DNA from: Isoetes taiwanensis
Lineage: Eukaryota; Streptophyta; Lycopodiopsida; Isoetales; Isoetaceae
Assembly: GCA_021234155.1 (NCBI GenBank)
Contig: JAJEKV010000025.1
Coordinates: 476,474-540,473, forward strand
Length of the DNA: 64,000 nt
Reading direction: 5' to 3'
This document shows, one piece after another, positions 42,419-54,189 of this stretch (position 1 is its first letter; every line of letters starts with the position of its first letter). The notes under the pieces were generated by a model that searched no databases, had not been told where the DNA came from, and saw only the letters and a program-made list of their open reading frames with translations. The position numbers were made by a program, and so were the translations under genes.

Positions 42419-42520
42419 TAACTATCTTACAGTTCTATAAATATCATCTACAGGTACACAGTGGCATGGATGGACCATTGCATATCGCAGGGAGATTGTT
42501 CCATGATTCGTACCTCGGGA
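42419..42520 (+). pseudogene. Helitron Rep N-terminal domain, right part (interrupted)
   Basis: The frame continues exactly after the TAA duplication as TILQFYKYHLQVHSGMDGPL, then HIAGRLFHDSY. This matches the Helitron block FYxYRLQ...LLxxGRLFQQ. After that the match is lost. Removing the inserted element and one TAA leaves an open frame across the junction. Confidence 0.78.
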
Positions 42521-42559
42521 ACTTGGAAATCCTAAGCCAAGGGCAATAGTTCACGTGCA

Positions 42560-43160
42560 TCATAGGGATGGTGAGTGTGAGATTTGTTAGTTCTAACAAT
42601 AACAATTGCTTATATTCTTCTTAATAGGTTTTTTTATCATCTTAATTAAGGAGTTTATCAATGCATTTCTCCTATCTTACTTTGGAATGATATCTTATTA
42701 TTGTAGGGAGTTATGCGGTTGTTGATAACACCCGTTGGCGTGTTGCTGTGTTAGAGTAAAAAAGGTTCCCCTCGAAGTACACATGCAGGGGAACTTGCTT
42801 CAGGTCAGGAGGCATCACACACATTGGCGTTTGCGATGGGAGACGGTTCAAGGCTTGGGCATCGATCCCACGTGATGCAGTTGGTGATTATGAGCTTCCC
42901 GAGTTTCTAACCAAGTATAACATTGTTGTTGGTAGACCTGAGTCACGGGTGTGAGACATGATATCAGAGCATGTTTACATATTCATGTTCGCCACCATAG
43001 GCATGACGGGAGGAGCTTCTATACCTATCAGCTTCGCAAATGAGCTTCACATTGAGCCGACAGACGTTCCTAGAGTTCTTTGGGACAGGTTCTTCATGAT
43101 GTGGATCCATTGAACCGACGGACATAACCTCTATTTGCACCAAAAAATATTTTGTGTTTG
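42560..43160 (+). pseudogene. Unidentified coding-like remnant inside the Helitron
   Basis: Reading forward: RWRVAVLE (about 42,738), TCFRSGGITHIGVCDGRRFK (about 42,790), SIPRDAVGDYELPEFLTKYN (about 42,865), then after a stop MISEHVYIFMFATIGMTGGA (about 42,958) and FANELHIEPTDVPRVLWDRF (about 43,034). The continuity across several frames suggests descent from a gene. It is not a Helitron helicase block that I recognise; it could be captured host sequence. Confidence 0.35.
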
Positions 43161-43341
43161 TATTTATTTTTGTTTATGATTTTATTTCTTCGAACTTCAT
43201 ATTATGTGTACACTTTAAAGTTTGTTTCCTTTCAATATGTGTCTAGTGCACCTATACATATATTGCCTTAAGTGCATTGCGCACGTTCGCAACACGACAA
43301 TCGATTAACGCACGTAAATGCCACCACACGTCCACGACTAA

Positions 43342-43371
43342 TGCCCGGCATCGCCGGGCACATGTTTCTAG
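43342..43371 (+). mobile_element. Helitron 3' end (hairpin and CTAG)
   Basis: TGCCCGGC (43,342-43,349) pairs with GCCGGGCA (43,353-43,360) around ATC. Seven bases later stands CTAG (43,368-43,371), followed by host T. A stem-loop shortly before CTRR, with insertion between A and T, is the Helitron terminus. It lies downstream of the Rep pieces on the same strand. Confidence 0.8.
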
Positions 43372-44950
43372 TTAGTATTGAAATGCTAATCTAATCAACA
43401 GGATATAGGACATAGTCTCTCTGGCTCTACTAGTTATATAGCAATTCTGCATCCTACGACTTCAAATTCAGCTGCACGAAGGTGAGACAGATACACAGGA
43501 CTCCACAGAGCTTCAAAACCCAGATTCAATCTGAACCGCCCACTTCCGTCAAACTCATAAGCTTTTACTATTTAATCAATTTGTTAGAGAAAATACGAAT
43601 CATGGAATGCTACACGAAATATGACATGAACCCAAGATGGGTGTCGAGGCCTACCATATAAACTATCAAAGGACAAGCACAATTCAAATACAGGGTTTCA
43701 AGGTGCGACAAAGGGAGTTAATGCAATTGTTGATCTTGAATTGTACCAAACAAGAATGATGCATTAGCCTTCTGAGCCCTTCATGTAAATCTATACATTC
43801 TATAAGATGGTTGTGGTATCTAGAGCCACATGACTTCTAATAACTATAGAAGAAGGCACATATAAAAAGAGCAAATAATAAACATGTATGCAACAAGTTT
43901 AGTGACAAATTGAATAATTTGAGGGGAATAGAAAACCCTAACAATCTGCACAAAGAAAATAAGGCGAGAGTCACCACTAGCCATCCATAAGATGAATTTC
44001 ATTCCAAATAACACTCATAGTTGAAGATTTAAGGTTGTGGCTTTTCCTAAAGACAACAAGGCTATTGGACATGACAATGGATGCCAGAACCCGTGAAATA
44101 CTAACCCATATGAGATATTACTAAGTTTCCACTGAAAATCATGGTTACCTTATGTTTCAATATTGAATTCACAACGTGCTGAATATCAAGCTTCTCGAAA
44201 GCATCACGTGTGCATAATAAGAAGAGTGTAGAAAAATCATCAAAACCTGACATCCATGTCCTAAGCAATACTAAAGAGAATTTCAAAATTATTTTATAAC
44301 AAGCTACTATGATAGCATATTATGTGATTGCATAGGATCCCATTTATAATGCTTGTGGGTCTAGAGGGTGAAAGGCAACAAGGACCACTAAATTTTTTGG
44401 ATGACCCATTTTTCGAACCTAGCCTATGCTATTCTTTGTGCACTTAAAAGACTCATTCTAGACGAAGAGGAGGAATAACCAAAACCAATTGGTTTATGAG
44501 ATACGTAAACAATACTAACAATGCTATGAGATGCAGCAAAATAACTTCACTCCAGGAAGGGGGTCCCAGTAGGAGGTTATTCTCCACAAAATCTAAAGCA
44601 TACACAAGCATGCACCATCACTTTATGCATGCATATGTCATAATCGTATATGACAGAGTTGTGTGGAAAGGGTAACTTGAGCCAGCTTATTAGTTATTCA
44701 CACATCGACTCTTATCATTTATAAGATGATAATAGTCAATAAATACAAAATATCGATTAAGAGTCAATAAACACGACGATCCTTATCACTTACATGGTAA
44801 TCACAATAGTCTGTAATTGTGCATGCCTCAATGGCTCCTCTAAAGGGCAACCCATTGATGCGTTAGCATCTTGTTTTTTTTTTGAACTGTGAATTTGCCG
44901 AACGCTCTTGGTGAACGTAGACGCGTTTTTCAGAAGCAATAAATAGAATG
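43372..44950. other. Intergenic stretch, nothing recognised
   Basis: AT-rich sequence without identifiable genes. The end, 44,885-44,945 (TTTGCCGAACGCTCTTGG, then GTGAACGTAGACGCGTTT), is a repeat also found at 56,480-56,530. Confidence 0.45.
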
Positions 44951-46609
44951 CTGTCCACGAATTTTCCACATTTCCCATTTATGACGTTACTAGAAAAATT
45001 GCCCAGCGTTGCTGGGCTTCTGTTGGGATTATTATAAAAAATTAATAAGAGCAATATCGTTCAAGCACAAATGTTGGGCTTTGTCCTGCTACAAACCATT
45101 TGAAACTGTAACTTGACATTATGGCATTGATTTCCCTAAAAGTATAGTTGTTTCTAAACTTGTCAATATATTCTTCAAACAATGGTCTCCTTTATTTTTA
45201 GCTCAATCGTACTTGCACTCTCCGTGTGTCAATATAAAGTTAAAGCACTGACATTCTTGATATCCTTCAATTTTAGAAAAATTTGTGTACTTCAATTATG
45301 GTTTTACCATTCCAATTCATTGCTAATTTGAATACATTAGCAACGTGCTAATTCCGTGAATGCGTATAATCAACTGAGGCAGATATTATATGTACTTCCA
45401 AATGGCACTTGAATATGACACGAAATGTCAGAAAACAAAAAGTGAAGATGCCTTGCTCCTTTCATTGTTCTCAATGCTGAGTGTAAAAACCTATTTGTGA
45501 GATTTCTTGGATGAAGGTTAATCCAGTTAAATTATCAATTGTAGAGTGCACCAAGCTTCTACAATTTATTTAATTTAATTACTCCCAAGGAGATCTAAAC
45601 AAATATAGAAATGCAATTTTACCAACCTACATGGGCAATATATGTGTGAAACAACCTTGAATGTGAAGTACAGTTTATTTTGTTTAAAATACAAATGAAC
45701 GTTAATGGATCTATTCCCAATTTTTTCATATTGCAATTTGGCAGTATCGGCCATTTTACCCGAGAAGAGCACAAGCTTCTGTAATTTGAACAATAGTGAA
45801 AACCATGAATAAATATTAGTGAATGGTATAGATCTCTAGGTTGACTGGATTGCTTGACTCGTTCGAATTTGCTTGGGCAATATTTGAGCCCTCAATGTGT
45901 AAATCTATTATGAAGCTATAAAAGAACATTGAAATAACCATTAAAACAAATGAATTCCAGTCACTGTGATTCATGGCGATAAGCTAAAAGAGAAATGTCA
46001 TGGCAAGAAGCTAAAGCAAAAATATGCCATCAAGTGAGTGGGTTTGTTATTAAAGCCGAAGAACAAATACATGAATAGTCACCTTGAATTTATACTACTT
46101 TCCATTAATCTATGCCGCTAATAATGAAGCAGTATGAATTGTGTGAATAATAACAGGCTATATTGAACAATTCTAACTGTTGGAAACTCAAATTTACAAC
46201 CGGGCAATTTAGCAGGTAGCTGGGCTTATCTTGTATTAAATTTGTAAGCACTACGTTTTATGCCATGCCCCCATGTTTCTTAGTGACAAACTGGTGATAA
46301 AACAGATGAGCAATTTTCTTTAACGTAAATTGTCACCTATGTCAATCCCTATCTGGCAAAAAACATACCTCGAAAGTGTTGCATAGGCTCTGATTTTCAG
46401 TTGCTTCCTGTACTTCTGAAAACGAAGAATCTGCATGTATAAAGTTCTAAAAGATTCTTTTAGCAAATAAAAAAAGATTTTACCAGTAGTTATGTTAGAT
46501 GAAGGCAAATCAGCAGGATACAAAAAATGCTCCTTTGTCAGATCTTGAAGTAAGTGACTGATCAAAAAAGAGAGCACATGATGTGCATGCTATTTCCTGC
46601 ATTATTATG
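44951..46609. repeat. 1.66-kb duplication, copy 1 (with minus-strand Helitron end)
   Basis: The segment from GCTGTCCACGAATTTTCC to GCATTATTATGC recurs at 59,402-61,071 in the same orientation, with scattered single-base changes and small indels (for example extra AAAAAA at 60,556 and a missing block at about 60,610). Homology stops sharply on both sides. Open frames inside (minus 45,575-45,793 and 46,320-46,577) are present in both copies but have no recognisable function. Confidence 0.9.
44990..45017 (-). mobile_element. Helitron 3' end on the minus strand
   Basis: Read on the minus strand, GCCCAGC (45,017-45,011) pairs with GCTGGGC (45,007-45,001) around AAC. CTAG (44,993-44,990) follows after AATTTTT, then host TAACG. 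The element would extend to the right. No Rep coding sequence is recognised near it, so it may be non-autonomous. Confidence 0.7.
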
Positions 46610-46770
46610 CCGCTCCATCTTGTGAAGAGTCCCACTAAGAAGAGAAAAAAGAAGAGGAAGAGGAAGAAGAATAGAAAAAAAGAAGATTGGAGTTGGAGGT
46701 GAGTGAGAAGCAACATTATTTTTGCATGTTTTCCCTCTCTAATAAATTTGTGTGCCTCTGTTTTACAGCA

Positions 46771-49053
46771 ATGAAGCCTTCAAGCAAGAGAAGAAGCAAG
46801 CTTATTATGGGGCAAAATGTCCTTGATCTCTTAAAGAAAAGACAGAAAGCATTATATGGTGAAGAATGCAATGAGGAATTCATGGAGGAGGAAAGTGAAG
46901 GAGATGAAGAAGAGTCTTCTAAACACGTATTTCATCAAAATGGCTCAAGACTTGGGAATGGATGAGATATGATGAGGGATTTAGATGCTTGTTTTACGCA
47001 CTATATGTGAATCTTATGCTATTCGAGGTACATGCACTTTGATTTAATTTCTTGTTGCATCTTTCACTAGTTGCTTCAAGTCAATTTGTTTTTAAGGTTG
47101 CTTTTATTATTCATTTTTAGGGAATAGCCCATTTGCACAAGGTGGGTCTCGTAATTTTAAGACCTCTAGCTTCAAGGAACATGCAGCTTGTACGACACAT
47201 AAAACTGCGAAAGAAACAAAAGAAGTTGGATGGGGAAACAAAAAGCCCGTGGTTGTGGCAATTCAAAGGATGCATGAAGCAGTAGATGGGGCTGTGCTTA
47301 ACTTATTCAGGGCAGCATACACTCTAGCAGTTAGAAGTTGGTCATTCAATGATTTCCCACATGTAATTGACCTCCTTGAGGTTTCAGGTTGTTCTTCTAT
47401 CACTAAGCAGCTTTATCATAATGATCATGCTTGCCAAGAATTTATTTGTTGTATTGGTGAGAGCCAGCCCTTTCTGTATTTATTTCTGTATTGGCACGAG
47501 TCAAAGCCAGCCCTTTCTTTGGATTGCAAGTTGATGAGTCCACGGATGTTGCAACTTAGCAGCACATTGTCTTATGTATGAGTTACTTGGAATATGATAG
47601 TGAGCCAAAAAGGAACTTCCTTGGTATCTTGAGATTGAAGAAATCGATGCTAGTTCTATTTGTAGTGCATTGGAAGAGCATTTAAAAAGGCTGGTCTTGA
47701 CATGTCAAAATTGGTAGGCTTTTGGTTCGATGGTTGTTCTACCATGGCTGGACAAAAAAAACGGGGGTTGCTACAAGATTAAAGGCTAAATGTCCCTTTT
47801 TGACATCTATACATTGTGTGGCTCATCGCACAAATCTAGCACTTGGAGATGCATCCAAATTAGAAGGCATGGAATGGTTCGGGGATATGGAAACTCTTAT
47901 AAATTCTGTAGCTGCACACTTTTCTTGTAGCAGCAAAAGATTAGAGTACTTGCAAGATTTGCTCAAAGAGTATGCTTGTGATATTTTACGGCCCCTGACG
48001 CATCCATAAGACTTCGGTGATTAAGTAGACATCATGCCATTGCTAAGTCGTGTGAGGATTTTACCGACCATTTTGAAGTATTCACAAATGGAATCCATTG
48101 GTATTTTTAATAAACTTGCTGTTTTTAAAACAATTTACTTGTTGCATTACTTGGCAGACATACTTGGAGGCCTCACAATATTAAGCAAGTTGTTCCAAGC
48201 AAATTATGTGGATATAACTTGTGTGGAAGAACATATACTAGGAGTTATTGAAGGAATTCAGACTTATTATATTGCTGATCCAAAGGCTGATATGAATGCA
48301 TATGCACATGATGCACGAGGATACATAATAATTCAGCATTATGGGCCTCCTAATGGGTGGCTAGTGACTTTGAGATGTTCAATTAGGTGGAAATGAATAT
48401 AGAGAATTCATGATTGTAAAGGACAGAGATGGATTGGATTTAGAAGATGCAATTATGTTGCAAAAAGCATTTGTTCAAGCTATTTGTGATAGCTTGACAA
48501 CCAGCATTTTGGGACACTTTGTGATCTTTTCTCCTGCACACTTTCCTAGGTCTTCTATAGGATCAAAGTTTAATTTGGTTTGGAGAGCTTGGAGAAGATA
48601 ATTAAGTTCTATGGTATGCCAAAAGAGGTTTTCGAAATGCGGTGACAAGCTTTGATTGATGGATCAACATTAAGAAGGGAGTACACTGATTATAAGATCC
48701 ATCGCAGCGGACAAATTGGCATCATAAAACTCTTGAGCGCAGGTTTGTGCAATCATTGCATCGAGTTCATTCACTTCATCAGATTTAAGAACATCTTAAC
48801 ATCAATTTGCAAATTGCATTAGTTCAAGTGCAAGCAATGCAAGATTATAAAAGGGTTTTTAGCACACCTAACAAGCATAAAAGATAGATGGCGCCCCAAC
48901 ACGGATGTGGAGAGCTTAAATGCATGTCTTCATCTTGTTATAAACGGTCCTGAGCATGCTAAAGATTTTGACTTTAGTGAAAGCATGGAAATTTGGAAAG
49001 CAAAGGCAAATCGACATATCTATCATGGCCAGCCAAGCCAGCACTTGGTCTGA
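46771..49053 (+). pseudogene. hAT-superfamily transposase remnant (ZNF862/DUF4371-like)
   Basis: In changing frames: a basic N-terminus (KPSSKRRSKLIMGQNVLDLL), a TTF/BED-like zinc segment (FKTSSFKEHAACTTHKTAKE, about 47,155), the pre-catalytic region with YHNDHACQEF (about 47,415), a KLVGFWFDGCSTMAGQ block (about 47,710), VATRLKAKCPFLTSIHCVAH (about 47,766) and LHYLADILGGLTILSKLFQ (about 48,135). The C-terminal end is DVESLNACLHLVINGPEH, then DFDFSESMEIWKAKANRHIY (48,905-49,035). This order is that of hAT transposases domesticated in animals as ZNF862/KIAA1586-like proteins. A gap at about 47,480-47,560 and stops show that it is dead. Confidence 0.8.
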
Positions 49054-49249
49054 TTTCTGTTATCTTTATCTATAAGCTATTATATGATGTCAACACATGC
49101 TTATGTTAAAACCTTCAAAGCTTGAGAAATGAAGCAATTTTGCTTGTAGTTTTTGTATCAAACAGGAAGTTCCTGTTGTAATTTTTAAAATCCGATAAAT
49201 ACAAGTTTGAGCAGGCATTTTTCTGGTTTCTATAATATTTTTTTTCGAG

Positions 49250-49569
49250 CACTGGGTGCATGTGGCAATATGATTCTGCAGCCATATAAAACGACAATGC
49301 TCTCTTTTGTGGATATGTTGTCCTTAAAGATTCAAGAATTCTTGTATTTCTGAAGGTATTTTCTCCTGTTTGATTTCGAATTGGTTATGCATAATTTTAA
49401 TTTCATTTTTGGTTTTAGGAAATCAAGGCTTTAAATATTGGGCTTGTCATATTCATGGGCCAGTGTTTTTTTTTTTTAAATCGTTCAGAGGAGGCATGAT
49501 CTCTGTAGCCACAAACAAGAGGTATTTTAAAGCCTCTATCTAGAAGGCATACCTGCTTTGCCTTTACTT
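49250..49569 (-). repeat. Inverted copy of the repeat at 62,871-63,312
   Basis: The segment matches 62,871-63,312 on the other strand, for example GGCAATATGATTCTGCAG and AAGAATTCTTGTATTTCTGA. The right-hand copy holds an extra tandem duplication of about 135 bp that is absent here. It starts about 200 bp after the hAT remnant. Confidence 0.85.
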
Positions 49570-49706
49570 CATATATCGATGTTATTCAATATCCATTTGA
49601 CAATCTATGAGAACCTTACTGCAACCTACTACCAATTTCAACAAATCATAACGACTTCACTACAAATGAAGACGGCCTTGCAGCATCTACTCCTCTTCAC
49701 ACAACC

Positions 49707-49958
49707 TTGGTGACACATGGGTTTGCAGAATTTCAGTCGGCTCTAAGAGACATGTTTGAACGAACTCCTTGTAAAGAAGTTGCAACAACATTTGCTGGCA
49801 CGACGTATTGTGGCCCATTTCCTTCATTCAACACTGTACCTCTGCCTTATCCGGGTACAGCTTCACGTGGTTTGTTTTCCTCTACAAGCACACCACTAAG
49901 GGTAGAGGGGGTCACCCCTAGAGTAGAACTCTCATCAAGAGATGAAGACACCAACGAG
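49707..49958 (+). pseudogene. Unidentified exon-like frame
   Basis: The frame reads HGFAEFQSALRDMFERTPCK, then EVATTFAGTTYCGPFPSFNT, and is open up to a possible donor at ACGAG/GTTATT (49,958). The composition is coding-like; no family is recognised. After this point the frame becomes Phe/Cys-rich intron-like sequence. A 41-bp tandem (TTGCCATTTATCTTTAGAG) follows at about 50,131-50,205. Confidence 0.3.
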
Positions 49959-50417
49959 GTTATTATTTCCATTTATTTCGCTTGCTCCATATGTCCCATT
50001 AGGCTCTTCTGTGCATTCTGTTTCATGGTTCCAGTGCTCCTTGTGGACTCGTTTCTCCCTTTCTTTATTTCACATTTTTCAATCTGTTTTTTAGATTCGA
50101 CTTGCTCATTCTGGGCATGCGAATTAAGACATTGCCATTTATCTTTAGAGTGTGCATTTGCCTAACTTGCCATTTATCTTTAGAGCGTGTATTTGCCTAA
50201 CCGGAATTAAACAATAGAATAACATTTGTCATTAGTGCTCTTCTTAGGTTATTGGAGATTATTTCGGTTCTTTTGCTTAAGCTCTACGATCACACCTGTT
50301 TAACAACCTCTAAACTACCTTCAAAGATTGGTGGTTCAATGGTAAGAACCTCATTCCTGACATAATTTTGTCAGACCGCATTTCCCTAGTAAAACACAAA
50401 AAATACCTATTTGCTTG

Positions 50418-52318
50418 CTAGGCTTCAGAAGCCTGAGGCCACGCGTAATGAGATCCTCTATCGGTACATGCTGCTCTTTTCCCCTCTGTCGGACCAGCTC
50501 GATGCAGAAATTTTCTGACCCAGAAATTGTTCTTTAGCTTCTCTTCTATCCTCATTCCATGCATTAAATTCACATTTTTTTGCATTAGGGTTACTGCCAG
50601 AGCTACGGCATGGCGTCTTAAGCATGGGACTGCATCTGGCCTTGTAACAAGCAACCGTTCTAGCACTTCCTTCTCATGCATAATTTTTTTGAGCTCATCC
50701 TGTCCAAAATAAGGTGCTAAGCATGTGAGAATATGTAATGCTGATTCTTGTTCCATTTCTGAGGTTCCAACCATCATTTCCAAAGATTTATCAAATGCTG
50801 ATGAAAGGGCTGCTTGATGTTTCTTCATGTCAATATCCCTTAGGACATTTGTGAGTATTTTAGCAGAGCGCCTTCTTATCACCATTTCTTTATCTGATAA
50901 CAGATTTATAAACTTACTAAGATTATTTTCGTCATATCCTGGCATGTTCCCTAGAATCCTGCACCAATTTTTGTTCCTCCTATGAGGAGCTGTTTGAGAC
51001 AGAATATACAGTGCATCTCCTGCATATTGCCACCATGGCTTTCATCTAGATATTCTGAAAGCCGTTTTGTCAAGTTATGAACAAAGCCTATTTTTAATAT
51101 ATTCCTTGGATTCTTAGCCATGTCATTTAACATCCTTAAGCCCTGTAAGGAGAGTTCATCTTGCCTACTAGATTGACTCCCATGGTTTTCACAGGTTTGT
51201 TTGCCAGTCAGTGAAAATATTGCTTCAAATGCTCCAGGAATAGAAGCAAGTGTGTAGCAGGATGTGGGGCACCACTTAACAACCTGAAGAAGTATCTCTG
51301 CAGCTTTCTGTCTTGCCTCACATACATCCTCTGATGTGAGCATAACCCTGCAATTATCCCAGGATACGATTTCCAATAGCACTGGAAAAACTTTGATAAC
51401 CTCTAGGTTATATCTTTTCTTCAAAATATTCTCCATGATCAGCACACTGCTGTGCTGTTCATCATTCACATGTGATGATATCTTTATAAATGTAAAATCT
51501 AGGAGAGTGAAGTGGGTACCTTCAAAGATGCTGGAATCCATACATTTACAGTAGACATAGTAGGCATACTGATTCAGAAAGTATTTATGCTTCGACTGCA
51601 GCAGGTGGTTTGTTATGGTAGCATTTGAGAAAAGGTTTGTTATGGTAGCATCTAAGAAGTCTTTTCTTCTTTCCCAGATTGCTCGTGCACTTATGAAAAG
51701 AATTGATTCGACCAAGACAACTGAGTAAAAGATAGCAAGGACAGGTACAGATTGATTGCGTTTTGCCTCCCCATAGTCTTTTACTTTAAGAATTCCAACA
51801 AGAGAAAGGGAAACACATAACAGGGAAGCCAAGATCTGCATGACATAAAGAATTGCATTCAGATTGATACCTCTGGACCTGTGCTGCTGTAAAGGATACT
51901 GAGTTTTGAGCTTCCAGTTGCATTCCCTGACATCATCACAGCTAGGATCTTTATTTGCTTCCAGACTTCTGCTGCGCCAGTAGGAGTCACATTGGACAAC
52001 TTTTGTGCGAAGTTGCAACTCATGTTGGCTTGTGAGAAGTCTGGCAGCCTTGATGAGCAACAAACTCGCCACAACCCAGAAATGGAATGTTTGGAGAAGG
52101 CCATAGTAACCACTGAGAAGAACTACAGTAGCACACACAAACCCAACTTTTCCAAGTGCGATAGAGACGAGCTCGCAGACCGCCGCACTAGAGGCTACCC
52201 AATTAAGATCACCTTCTGGGCTGGCCTTCTTCTGCTGGACTTGAGGATTTTCAACATCAGGATGCGTTCCATTCATCCTTGTTTTCCCACATTCTCCATT
52301 GCTGGTACCCAATCTCAT
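50418..52318 (-). CDS. BLE2-like ARM-repeat membrane protein, one frameshift
   Basis: The first frame, 52,318-50,951, gives 455 residues from an ATG; the second, 50,945-50,418, continues it for about 175. Homology to the plant family annotated as ARM-repeat/BLE2 proteins is clear in GKVGFVCATVVLLSGYYGLL and FHFWVVASLLLIKAARLL. There are about four membrane segments (around residues 55-105, 155-185 and 190-215), then a helical ARM-like C-terminal half (ARQKAAEILLQVVKWCP; RMLNDMAKNP; AKILTNVLRD). The family is linked in rice to brassinosteroid response; its molecular role is unclear. Around 50,955-50,965 the frame shifts by one base between GTKIGAG and ILGNMPGYDENNL, giving a premature stop. 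It is a young pseudogene or a sequence error. No introns are seen. Confidence 0.75.
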
Positions 52319-53455
52319 GATCTTAGAGAATGCTGAAGAAGGTTAATTGTCCGGCAGATGTTCTGGATCCATCTCTTGCATTCAATTCGAGAAGCCCATA
52401 AATAGTCAGAAGTCTGCATTCTTCCTTCCCAAATTTTCGATCCAGTCAACAGAAGGCTGATAACAGGATCACACAGATAGGACTCCAAATCCTTCACGTT
52501 TCTTCGTAAGTGATGTCTTGGTAACTTCCTTTTAAAGATTTGGGAAGACTTGGTGATAAAAATAAGCTGTTGCAGTCGTTGCGACCATAACTATAAAATA
52601 AAATAAGGGAATTCAAAAAAAATGTGTCGGTCCGGCATTAGAAAACTAAGATGAGCTTCTTATGCTTCCCTTTTCCATATGATTTTTGTGCTACAGTATC
52701 AGGGTCATTCTAAACGTGCTGGAGCCCGGCCATTAAGATCAAAATCAACGGTTTAGATTTGAGGTGCACCAATTAGGCTTACAGCATGATCAGACCCCCT
52801 CTTCCACGTTGTCATTTTTGTGGGCAACTCCAAAAATCAGGGTTTTTCTGGAATGCAAAGATCCAGGGTTGCTACGAACTTGGTTTTTGTCCAACCTTGC
52901 CTTGGCCGTGTTGTTGTTTTAGAATCTGCACAATGGCAACCCTCCCCTACAAGGTTGAATAAAATTTGGTTCGATTCAAATTTCGGTATTTCAGCAACAT
53001 AAGTATTCTTACTATGGGAGTGTGTGAAGTTCGCAATGTAAAAAGACTAAAAGATTCTTGCTAGCTTCCCTAATATTCCTTTGGATTCTCTTTGATCCTC
53101 TCGAGATTCTATGAAAAAATCAAAGTCTAAAACAATCCAGAGAACTCAAAGTCAACCTTGAAAGAGAAAATGAAAGTCAACGCTAGAAGCCGATGTGATG
53201 AACTTCTAGAAATGAAAGGTTTCTTCGAGAGGAAAGGTCAATTGAAACAAAGAAAGTCAAACCTTAGGAATATAGAGATTCCCTGAGATTCTATGCACAT
53301 TTCACTAAGATCCCCATACATTTGGTGTGATCCCCATACATTTGGTGTGATCCTCCAAGATCCCCTATTCTCTAAATGTATTTAACTCCAACATCACATA
53401 AAATTATGGAGAATATTCATTTTAGGCTCAAGAGAATATACTAATATCTTAGCAA
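52319..53455. other. Upstream region of the BLE2-like gene
   Basis: No further gene is recognised. A 22-bp tandem (GATCCCCATACATTTGGTGT) stands at about 53,309-53,353. Nothing else is clear. Confidence 0.4.
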
Positions 53456-53830
53456 AGGCTTAGGATATTCACAAACCCAGCTTTTCCAAGTGCTATAGCG
53501 ATGGGCTCGCAAACCCAACTTTTCTAAGTGCTATAGAGATGGGCTCGCAGACCGCCGCACTAGAAGCTACTCAATTCAAATCACCTTCTAGGTTGCCCTT
53601 CTTTTGCTGGGATTGAGGATTTTCAACATCAAAATGTGTCGCATTTATCCTCTCATTTCCTACACTCTATCGCTCGCACAAAATAAGGATATTGCTCGGC
53701 GGATATAGCCTGTTTCTAGATTTCTCTTGCATTTAATTAGAGGAACCCACAAACTGTTAGAAGTTTGCAATGCATCAACTTTTTGGGCTTCCAATATAGA
53801 TTTTTGATCTAGTCAAAGACAGCACTCCAT
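53456..53830 (-). repeat. Partial copy of the 5' end of the BLE2-like gene
   Basis: CCAAGTGC(T/G)ATAG...GGGCTCGCAGACCGCCGCACTAG (53,482-53,560) and the following sequence to about 53,830 match 52,140-52,500, the N-terminal codons and upstream region of the BLE2-like gene, in the same orientation. A short piece is doubled inside it (AACCCAGCTTTTCCAAGTGC and AACCCAACTTTTCTAAGTGC). It is about 85% alike by eye and carries no open frame. Confidence 0.75.
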
Positions 53831-54180
53831 ATCCTTCACATTTCTCTCAACTATTCAACTCTGAATGCCCCATTTTTTTTACACGTGATGTTTTGGTGAT
53901 CTTTTTTTTTTCCCTAAATATTTTGGGCTATAAAATAGTGTACATTCCAAACAATTAGGGGAGGTTGCGAACACCTCAGTAGAGAAGCTAACGGTCTTAG
54001 GTAGAAAATAATCTAAGGTTTTGGAATTTCAAATATGCCGGTCCAGCATTAGAAAACAAGATCTTGTCCTCTGCTATAGTGTCAGGAAAGTGTTGTCCCA
54101 AGGTATGTCATTGCTTCTCCATGCCTTTGGCAATAACATAGGAAGAATAGAAAGCAAAGAGCAACCAAGATTAGGATCCT
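53831..54180. other. Short intergenic stretch
   Basis: AT-rich with T-runs at 53,871-53,912; nothing recognised. A sequence near 54,025-54,055 (CCGGTCCAGCATTAGAAAAC) resembles 52,630-52,650, so the duplication of the BLE2 upstream region may extend here. Confidence 0.4.
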
Positions 54181-54189
54181 GATTGTATC

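Noticed and set aside
45575-45793. Conserved gene, because a similar 72-residue frame occurs at 60,025-60,243
   Set aside because: Both frames lie in the 1.66-kb duplication, so similarity reflects DNA duplication and not selection on a protein.
51992-52336. Plus-strand frame within the BLE2-like gene
   Set aside because: Opposite strand of a long homologous reading frame; no independent support.
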